This document shows positions 1 to 4,810 of a stretch of 5,788 bases of DNA, piece by piece; the stretch's first letter is position 1, and every line of letters begins with the position of its first letter. The stretch is taken from assembly GCA_900754435.1 (NCBI GenBank), contig CAAECT010000080.1, positions 1 through 5,788 of the forward strand. Direction: 5' to 3'. Both the position numbers and the translations under genes were made by a program. A model generated the notes under the pieces. It was given only the letters and a program-made list of their open reading frames with translations. It was not told where the DNA came from and did no database searches. The DNA comes from an uncultured Collinsella sp. (GTDB lineage Bacteria > Actinomycetota > Coriobacteriia > Coriobacteriales > Coriobacteriaceae).

Positions 1-99
1 GCCAATGCAGCCTTCGCTGCAGCGGGCGTCGCCGCCTGCGGAGGCGCAACCGCTTCCGCAGGCAACGTAGGCCACGTTATGTTGAATGGATTTGGCCAT
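1..99 (-). CDS. Small Fe-S (RnfB/ferredoxin-like) protein, N-terminal part
   Basis: This is the start of a gene that runs off the left edge; only 33 codons are visible, starting at ATG 99-97. The peptide begins MAKSIQHNVAYVACGSGC and continues to a SEGCIG motif at the edge. Cysteines fall at residues 14, 18, 27 and 31. A VAYV-type strand followed by Cys-x3-Cys, then CxxxCIG, resembles the small RnfB-like or 4Fe-4S proteins in which the GCIGC stretch opens a ferredoxin motif. The gene begins 11 bases after the ygfK stop, and its weak ribosome binding site overlaps that stop, so the two are probably co-transcribed and perhaps translationally coupled. I infer an electron-transfer partner of YgfK. 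The full length, the number of clusters and the exact family cannot be seen. It could also be another short Cys-rich redox protein. Confidence 0.7.
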   Translation of the reverse strand, partial: MAKSIQHNVAYVACGSGCASAGGDARCSEGCIG

Positions 100-105
100 A
101 AGAGA

Positions 106-112
106 CTCGCCT
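106..112 (-). promoter_or_regulatory. Weak ribosome binding site overlapping the ygfK stop
   Basis: Read on the minus strand this is AGGCGAG, six bases before the ATG at 99. It is an imperfect Shine-Dalgarno sequence. Its first two bases are the last two of the ygfK TAG stop codon, an arrangement typical of translational coupling. It supports the ATG at 99 as the start of the downstream Fe-S gene. Confidence 0.5.
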
Positions 113-3110
113 ATTTCTTAAGAAGGTACGAATAGTTGTCGCGCACAGCCCTGATGGTCAGGCGGACGGCCTCGGGAAGACCGGTGTTGACGGCATCGAC
201 CGAGACGGTGCGGACCGTGCCGGCCACGCGGACCTTAAAGTGGTCCTCGTCCACCGCCAGGAAGCCCTCGTTCTCGGAGTTCTCCATGTCCTGCTCGCTC
301 CAGAACAGGGTGAGCTTGTCCTTGTAGGGACGACCCTCCTGGTAGGGACAGAACACGGCGCAGTTGCCGCACTCGTTGCACATGCCGTCGACATGGACGA
401 CCTGATGCTTGGCCAGGCCCGGCACCTTAATGGCAACGTTGGCGCGGTTGGGGCACACGTCGCAGCAGACCTCGCACACCGAGCCGCAGCCCAGGCAGCG
501 GGTCTTGGTGCAGTTGCGCTTGTCGCGGCACAGCGACCCCTTGCGCTCGTAGCAGGTGTCCTCGCGGCCGGCCTGCTCGTTACAGTCGGCGTACTTGTTA
601 AAGTCCACGCCGGCGATGGCACGAGCGACCTCGGCGGCATCGGCGATGGCCTCGACCACGGTGGCAGGACCGCGGCGGCAGTCGCCCGCAGCCCAGACGC
701 CCTCGACGCCGGTGGAGGTGGCGGCAAGGCGGCCGCGACGGTCGTGCTCGACGCCCGCGGCATCGTACAGGCTGGCATCGATGCCCTCGCCCACGGCGCA
801 GATCACCGTGGTGGCGGGAAGCTCGATGGTCTCGCCCGTGGCGGCGGGGCTGCGACGGCCGCTTGCATCCGGCTCGCCAAGCTCCATAACGTCGCAGGTC
901 AGCACGGCGCCGTTGAGCGCCTTAGGTGCCAGCAGCTCGCAGAACTCAACGCCGTCGGCAAGAGCAAGATCGAGCTCTTCCTCGTCGGCGGGCATCTGCT
1001 TCTTGGTGCGGCGATACACCAGGCGCACGTTCTTCACGCCGGCCAGGCGCTTGGCCACGCGGGCCGCGTCCATGGCGGTGTTGCCGGCGCCAATGACCAC
1101 GACGTCCTCGCCCAGCTCGAGCTTCTCGCCCTTCTTGGCGGCCTCGAGGAACTCCAGCACATCGAGCTCGGCGCCCTCGCCCAAGCCCGCAGAGCCGGGC
1201 ATCCAGGCACCGGTGGCCACGACCACGTCGGTAAAGCCTTGAGCCTTGAGTTCGTCGATGGAATCCACGCGAGCGTTGAGCTGCACCTTGGCGCCAAAGG
1301 CTAGGCAGAGCTCGGCATCGTGGGAGATATCGTCGCTCGCGATGCGGAACTCGGGAATCACGTGACGGACCACGCCACCGAGCGAATCGCGGGCCTCAAA
1401 GATGGTGACGGGCACGCCGGCACGCGTCAGGAAGAACGCCGTCGCCAGGCCGGCCGGGCCGCCGCCGATAACGGCAACGTTGCGCTCGCCGTCGTTTGCG
1501 ATGGCCTGGGCACGCAGCTTGGGCAGCACGGCGGTCATGGCCTCGCGGGCGGCCTTGAGCTTACTGGCGCGAATCTGGGCGCCCTCGGGCTCGTAGAACG
1601 CACGCTCGCAGGCACAGCCGCAGGGATGCGGGCAGATGGTGCCGGTAATGAACGGCAGAGCGTTGCGCTCGATGATGATGTTGAGCGCGTCCTCGTAGCG
1701 GCCCTCGTCAACAGCCGCCAGATAGGCGGGAATATCCTGCTGGATGGGGCAGCTCGTGCGGCACGGCGTGGTAAAGCAATCGGAAAGCGGGCTCTTGCCG
1801 GCGACCTTGCGGTCGGGCAGCGGGCGCAGCGGCTTCTTGTAGAGCGGATTGGCGAGCGAGTCGGTCTGGATCGCAGTCACGGCCTCGAGAGAGACGCCCG
1901 CGAACGGCTTGCCGTCCAGGTCGGTAAACTCGCCGGCCATCTGGCTAAAGCGCTCGTAGCCACCAGGCTTGAGCACGTCGGTCGCCAGGGTGACGGGCCA
2001 AATGCCGGCATCGTACAGGGCGCGGATGTTGTAGACCGTGGCACCGCCGGAGTAGCTGATGCGCAGCTTGCCATCAAACTGCTCGGTAATGCGGCGGGCA
2101 GCCTCGATGGTCAGCGAGAACAGCGAACGGCCGGACATGTACATCTCGGTGGAGGGTAGCTCGTTCCTCGTCACGTCGACGGGGAACGTGTTGGTCAGCT
2201 TGACGCCAAACTCCAGGCCGCGCTCGGCGCACAGGGCAATCAGGCGCTCGAACATAGGCACGGCATCGGCCCACTGCAGGTCCTCGCGGAAGTGCGTGTC
2301 ATCGAAGACGATGTAGTCAAAGCCCAGCTCGTTGAGGCGCTGGCGAGCAAACTCATAGCCCAGCAGCGTGGGGTTGCACTTGATGTAGGTGTTGAGACCC
2401 TTCTCGGTAATCAGATAGGTCGCGATGCGCTCGATCTCCGCCGGCGGGCAGCCATGCAGGGTAGACTCGGTAATGGAGTTGGAGACGCGCGCCGGGATGG
2501 ACTCGACAAACGCGGCATCGACATGCTCAAACTTGTCCAGGTTAGCGAGCGCCCACGTGCGGCACTCGTTCCAAACCTCGGAGCCGCTGGCGTCCTTCAT
2601 GCCCTCAATGTACGCATCGACCTTGGGGCTCTTGATGCCCTCGAGGTCATAACCCACGGACATGTTGAAGACAAAGCCGTCCGGACTGCCCAGGCCGTAC
2701 TCGCGAGCGATCAGGTGGCAGGCAAACCATGCCTTCACGTACTCGGCAAAGGCCTGCGGAACCTCGAGCTCGGTCGACCACTCGCAGTTGTAGCACTCGT
2801 CCTGCGCCACGATGCAGGGCTTGTTCACACACTTGGAGAGCTCCTCGCCGTCCATAACCTGAACGGTCTTAAGCTCAAAGAAGCGGGAACCGGCCACATA
2901 AGAGGCCACGATGTTCTGGGCAAGCTGCGTGTTGGGACCGGCGGCCGGGCCAAACGGAGTCTCGATGCGCTCGTCAAAAATGGGAAGCGCGCCCTCCTGG
3001 TTGGTCGTGACCATCTTGCGCACGCCAAAGACGGCGCCCTGAGTCTTGTGCTCCTCGATGATCCAGTTCATCAGCTGCGAAAACGGGATCGGCCTCATGA
3101 TGTCGCTCAT
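111..3110 (-). CDS. ygfK: YgfK-type multidomain Fe-S flavoprotein (putative selenate reductase subunit family)
   Basis: A 999-residue protein, close to E. coli YgfK (about 1030). Residues 1-430 form a dihydroorotate-dehydrogenase-like part with family motifs DIMRPIPF (3-10), GPAAGPNTQLAQNIV (54-68), TLHGCPPAEIE (217-227) and SYSGG (352-356). A GltD/dihydropyrimidine-dehydrogenase-like Fe-S part follows, with Cys 445, 450, 454, 493, 497 and 501. The FAD motif is GGGPAG (549-554), the NAD(P) motif GAGNTAMD (674-681), then YRR (699-701) and AAGD (807-810). A C-terminal 2x[4Fe-4S] ferredoxin domain contains CNECGNCAVFCP (911-922). The protein is probably cytoplasmic, as no signal peptide or membrane segment is seen. 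The start at 3110 is preferred because AGAGGAG lies six bases upstream; an in-frame ATG 41 codons earlier falls inside a hairpin and would add an Arg/Pro-rich tail with no family resemblance. In E. coli, ygfK has been implicated in selenate reduction, but the true substrate is unsettled. Its place beside ssnA and a purine permease favours a redox step in purine breakdown. Confidence 0.95.
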   Translation of the reverse strand: MSDIMRPIPFSQLMNWIIEEHKTQGAVFGVRKMVTTNQEGALPIFDERIETPFGPAAGPNTQLAQNIVASYVAGSRFFELKTVQVMDGEELSKCVNKPCIVAQDECYNCEWSTELEVPQAFAEYVKAWFACHLIAREYGLGSPDGFVFNMSVGYDLEGIKSPKVDAYIEGMKDASGSEVWNECRTWALANLDKFEHVDAAFVESIPARVSNSITESTLHGCPPAEIERIATYLITEKGLNTYIKCNPTLLGYEFARQRLNELGFDYIVFDDTHFREDLQWADAVPMFERLIALCAERGLEFGVKLTNTFPVDVTRNELPSTEMYMSGRSLFSLTIEAARRITEQFDGKLRISYSGGATVYNIRALYDAGIWPVTLATDVLKPGGYERFSQMAGEFTDLDGKPFAGVSLEAVTAIQTDSLANPLYKKPLRPLPDRKVAGKSPLSDCFTTPCRTSCPIQQDIPAYLAAVDEGRYEDALNIIIERNALPFITGTICPHPCGCACERAFYEPEGAQIRASKLKAAREAMTAVLPKLRAQAIANDGERNVAVIGGGPAGLATAFFLTRAGVPVTIFEARDSLGGVVRHVIPEFRIASDDISHDAELCLAFGAKVQLNARVDSIDELKAQGFTDVVVATGAWMPGSAGLGEGAELDVLEFLEAAKKGEKLELGEDVVVIGAGNTAMDAARVAKRLAGVKNVRLVYRRTKKQMPADEEELDLALADGVEFCELLAPKALNGAVLTCDVMELGEPDASGRRSPAATGETIELPATTVICAVGEGIDASLYDAAGVEHDRRGRLAATSTGVEGVWAAGDCRRGPATVVEAIADAAEVARAIAGVDFNKYADCNEQAGREDTCYERKGSLCRDKRNCTKTRCLGCGSVCEVCCDVCPNRANVAIKVPGLAKHQVVHVDGMCNECGNCAVFCPYQEGRPYKDKLTLFWSEQDMENSENEGFLAVDEDHFKVRVAGTVRTVSVDAVNTGLPEAVRLTIRAVRDNYSYLLKK

Positions 3111-3116
3111 AGTGAG

Positions 3117-3123
3117 CTCCTCT
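3117..3123 (-). promoter_or_regulatory. Ribosome binding site of ygfK
   Basis: The minus strand reads AGAGGAG followed by a six-base spacer and the ATG at 3110-3108. This strong Shine-Dalgarno match decides the start: the protein begins MSDIMRPIPF, as in other YgfK proteins, and not at the in-frame ATG at 3233. Confidence 0.85.
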
Positions 3124-3129
3124 CTGTAA

Positions 3130-3155
3130 CGCCCGGCGAGACCGCGCGGCGGGCG
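3130..3155 (-). repeat. Inverted repeat just upstream of the ygfK ribosome binding site
   Basis: CGCCCG and CGGGCG arms (3150-3155 and 3130-3135) can form a six-base-pair stem with a 14-base loop, seven bases before the ygfK Shine-Dalgarno sequence. It may be part of a folded intercistronic RNA. Such short GC arms also arise by chance in DNA this rich in GC. Confidence 0.3.
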
Positions 3156-3184
3156 CAAATACGGTGTAGCGCTAGCACAGCGCC

Positions 3185-3205
3185 GGCGACCCCGCGGAGG
3201 CCGCC
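3185..3205 (-). repeat. Intercistronic hairpin between ssnA and ygfK
   Basis: On the minus strand GGCGGCC (3205-3199) can pair with GGTCGCC (3191-3185) around a seven-base loop. The stem is seven pairs including one G-U wobble. It directly follows the larger hairpin at 3210-3245. No T-run follows, so it is not a standard intrinsic terminator. Its role is unknown. Confidence 0.35.
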
Positions 3206-3209
3206 TATG

Positions 3210-3245
3210 CGCGCGCCGGATGTGGCGAAACATCCGACGCGCGCG
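3210..3245 (-). repeat. Strong hairpin after the ssnA stop (TCGCC loop)
   Basis: Arms 3217-3223 and 3230-3236 pair perfectly over seven bases around a six-base loop that reads TTCGCC on the transcript. After a two-base bulge (3237-3238) the stem continues for seven more GC pairs (3210-3216 with 3239-3245). It starts 14 bases after the ssnA stop codon. There is no T-tract after the stem, so it is more likely an mRNA-stabilising or partial-termination structure than a classic intrinsic terminator. A hairpin with a related loop follows the permease stop at 4763-4794. Confidence 0.6.
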
Positions 3246-3259
3246 AATCTACTTGTGAA

Positions 3260-4615
3260 TTAGTAGGTGCGATCGTTGAGCGTGCTCCAGAGCTTCTTGG
3301 ACTCGGCCGTGGTCCACGCGTTGATCTTGTCCTCATCAATGCCAACGAACTCGCGATCCTTGTACAGGACGCGGCCGTTGATGATGGTGGTGCGGCAGTT
3401 TTTGCCCATCATGCCAAAGAGCATGTGGCCGTCGATATTCTCCTCGCTCAGCGGCGTAAAGGGCTTGTAGTCCATAACGATAACGTCGGCGGCAGCGCCG
3501 GCCTCTAGCACACCGAGCTTGCGATCGAAGTACTTGCTCGCCATCTTGGCGTTGTTCTCGAACAGCATCGTCATGGCCTCGCACCAGCCCACGTTGGGCA
3601 TGGCGGCGTTGTGGCGCTGAATAATCAGGAAGACCTTAAGGCTCTCGAGCATATCGTGGGTGTAGGCGTCGGTGCCCATGCACACGGGGATGCCGCGGCG
3701 GAAGAACTCGAGCACGGGGGCGCAGCCCACGGCGTTGCCCATATTGGATTCGGGGTTGTTGACCAGCCAAGTGCCGGACTCCTTGACGATGTCCATCTCG
3801 GCAGGCGTCACGTGGATGCAGTGGCCCAGCATGGTGTCGGGACCCAGCAGGTTGTGCTGCAGCAGGCGCTCGACGGGGCTGATGCCACCGCGGTTGAGGC
3901 GGGAGTCCCACACGTCGTTCATGCCCTCGCACACATGGATGTGGAAGCCGGTCAGGCCGTTGTTGGCCTCGGCCATCTTATCCATGGTCTCGTCCGAAAG
4001 CGTAAAGGTAGCATGTCCGCCAAACATGGCGGCGATCATGTGGTTGTCGTTATCGCGACGCTCCTTGGCGGCCCACTGGGCAAATTCGGCGTTCTCGGCA
4101 ATGGCCTGGTCGCACTTTTCCTGGCCGCGGCGATCGGAGACCTCGTAGCACAGGCACGAACGCATGCCCAGCTCCTGAGCTGCATCCTTAATGGTAAAGA
4201 GGCTTCCCGGAATCTCGCAGAAGCTCGCATGGTGATCGAAGATCGTGGTGACGCCATCGCGGATGGAGTCCAAAATCGTAGCATAGGCGCTGGCCTTGGT
4301 GCCGTCGAGCGTCAGGTTGTCGTCGATCTTCCACCACTGCTGCTCGAGATTCTCCAAGAAGTTGGTGGGGTTGCAGCCCTTAATGGCAAGGCCGCGGGCC
4401 AGACCCGAGTAGATGTGGGTGTGGCAGTTGATGAGTCCGGGCATGATGAGGTTGCCCTGGGCATCGACGTACTCGGCATCCGGGTACTTGGCCTTGAGCT
4501 CGCGCTCGGGGCCCACTTCGACGATCGTATCTCCGTCAATGGCGACCGCACCGTTTGGAATAAACGGGGTCTGAGCGTTGCGGGTAAAGACGGAACCGTT
4601 AGCGACCAGAAGCAT
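3260..4615 (-). CDS. ssnA: SsnA, metal-dependent amidohydrolase (putative aminohydrolase)
   Basis: A 451-residue amidohydrolase-superfamily protein, close to E. coli SsnA (about 440). The N-terminal beta-sandwich leads to PGLINCHTH with metal ligands His65 and His67. Further active-site elements are IHVCE (His227 as ligand, Glu230 as likely acid/base), GHCIH (His265) and GTDA (Asp316). NNPESNMGN (286-294) matches the loop found in guanine-deaminase and chlorohydrolase-type members. The family ending GAAADVIVMDY (373-383) closes the sandwich. All expected catalytic residues are present, so the enzyme should be active. It is cytoplasmic, with no signal peptide. The start at 4615 is chosen over an ATG six codons upstream because AAGGGAG precedes it at good spacing and MLLVANGSVF matches the family N-terminus. 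SsnA accompanies YgfK in molybdenum-hydroxylase and urate-degradation clusters. Its substrate is not established; a purine-derived or similar C-N bond is my inference. An alternative is a guanine or other base deaminase. Confidence 0.93.
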   Translation of the reverse strand: MLLVANGSVFTRNAQTPFIPNGAVAIDGDTIVEVGPERELKAKYPDAEYVDAQGNLIMPGLINCHTHIYSGLARGLAIKGCNPTNFLENLEQQWWKIDDNLTLDGTKASAYATILDSIRDGVTTIFDHHASFCEIPGSLFTIKDAAQELGMRSCLCYEVSDRRGQEKCDQAIAENAEFAQWAAKERRDNDNHMIAAMFGGHATFTLSDETMDKMAEANNGLTGFHIHVCEGMNDVWDSRLNRGGISPVERLLQHNLLGPDTMLGHCIHVTPAEMDIVKESGTWLVNNPESNMGNAVGCAPVLEFFRRGIPVCMGTDAYTHDMLESLKVFLIIQRHNAAMPNVGWCEAMTMLFENNAKMASKYFDRKLGVLEAGAAADVIVMDYKPFTPLSEENIDGHMLFGMMGKNCRTTIINGRVLYKDREFVGIDEDKINAWTTAESKKLWSTLNDRTY

Positions 4616-4620
4616 GGATG

Positions 4621-4628
4621 CTCCCTTC
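4621..4628 (-). promoter_or_regulatory. Ribosome binding site of ssnA
   Basis: The minus strand reads GAAGGGAG, then five bases (CATCC), then the ATG at 4615-4613. This supports the internal ATG as the real start; the alternative ATG at 4633 would place this purine-rich motif inside the coding sequence. It lies four bases after the 3' arm of the hairpin at 4633-4658. Confidence 0.8.
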
Positions 4629-4632
4629 AACA

Positions 4633-4658
4633 TCAGAGGCGGGGTTTGACACCTCTGA
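4633..4658 (-). repeat. Hairpin immediately before the ssnA ribosome binding site
   Basis: TCAGAGG and CCTCTGA arms (4633-4639 and 4652-4658) pair perfectly over seven bases around a 12-base loop. The stem ends four bases before the Shine-Dalgarno sequence, so it could affect ribosome access. No function is demonstrated. Confidence 0.45.
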
Positions 4659-4667
4659 CATGGCGGA

Positions 4668-4720
4668 GTGCGAAGCGCCGGCCTACACCGGAAACGGGCC
4701 CTCTCCCGTCAACGCTTCAC
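4668..4720 (-). promoter_or_regulatory. Possible three-way-junction RNA in the ssnA leader
   Basis: On the transcript an outer stem pairs 4713-4718 with 4672-4677 (GAAGCG with CGCTTC) and continues with two more pairs past a small bulge. It encloses two hairpins. One is ACGGG/CCCGT (4705-4709 with 4694-4698) with a six-base loop. The other is CCGG/CCGG (4688-4691 with 4678-4681) with a six-base loop, directly abutting the outer stem. This resembles the architecture of a small riboswitch or cis-regulatory RNA, but it matches no class I recognise. The fold was drawn by eye and GC richness raises the chance of accidental pairing. Confidence 0.35.
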
Positions 4721-4739
4721 CAAAGGGACAAACCCTTTG
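4721..4739 (-). repeat. Hairpin CAAAGGG/CCCTTTG in the ssnA leader
   Basis: A perfect seven-base-pair inverted repeat with a five-base loop, abutting the outer stem of the three-way junction. Its 3' arm on the transcript, CCCTTTG, is also complementary to the ssnA Shine-Dalgarno region GAAGGG (one wobble pair), so it could take part in alternative pairing. Confidence 0.45.
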
Positions 4740-4742
4740 AAG

Positions 4743-4759
4743 TGCGGCTTGGTGCCGCA
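4743..4759 (-). repeat. Short hairpin in the permease-ssnA gap
   Basis: TGCGGC and GCCGCA arms (six pairs) with a five-base loop, lying between the strong hairpin after the permease and the CAAAGGG hairpin. It is probably one element of the same folded leader. Alone it would not be significant. Confidence 0.35.
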
Positions 4760-4762
4760 TGG

Positions 4763-4794
4763 CGTCGGCGGACGAGGCGATGCGTCCGCCGACG
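4763..4794 (-). terminator. Perfect 12-bp hairpin after the permease stop, possible U-less terminator
   Basis: CGTCGGCGGACG at 4763-4774 is the exact reverse complement of 4783-4794, with an eight-base loop. On the transcript it begins 16 bases after the permease TAA. It is the longest perfect inverted repeat I found in the window. No T-tract follows, so a standard intrinsic terminator is not supported. U-less hairpin termination, 3'-end stabilisation or partial read-through into ssnA are all possible. The loop sequence resembles that of the hairpin after ssnA. Confidence 0.5.
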
Positions 4795-4810
4795 AATAGC
4801 ACCGAATTGG

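Noticed and set aside
240..1304. Long open frame on the plus strand (about 354 codons) opposite the 3' part of ygfK
   Set aside because: It is fully antisense to a well-conserved gene, has a low-complexity Ala/Gly/His/Leu-rich composition and no recognisable domain. Such frames are common opposite GC-rich genes.
1320..2159. Plus-strand open frame (about 279 codons) opposite the middle of ygfK
   Set aside because: It is antisense to the GltD-like Fe-S region, and its protein is a biased mixture of Ala, Gly, Arg and Leu without domain signs.
3160..3180. TAGCGCTA palindrome (3167-3174) as a transcription-factor operator
   Set aside because: A single eight-base palindrome with weak flanking symmetry, and no promoter beside it, is not enough to call an operator.
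3111..3233. Extension of ygfK to the in-frame ATG at 3233
   Set aside because: The added 41 residues are Arg/Pro-rich, come from the hairpin region, and lack family similarity. The strong Shine-Dalgarno sequence at 3117-3123 points to the ATG at 3110.
2292..3263. Plus-strand open frame (about 323 codons) opposite the 5' part of ygfK and the ssnA-ygfK gap
   Set aside because: It is the complement of the strongly conserved YgfK N-terminus and the hairpin-rich gap. No family motif or convincing ribosome binding site was seen.
4682..4712. Possible promoter for ssnA: TTGACG (4712-4707) with TGTAGG (4687-4682) on the minus strand
   Set aside because: The 19-base spacing is long, the -10 match is poor, and the bases fall inside the proposed three-way junction. 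I cannot support a promoter here.
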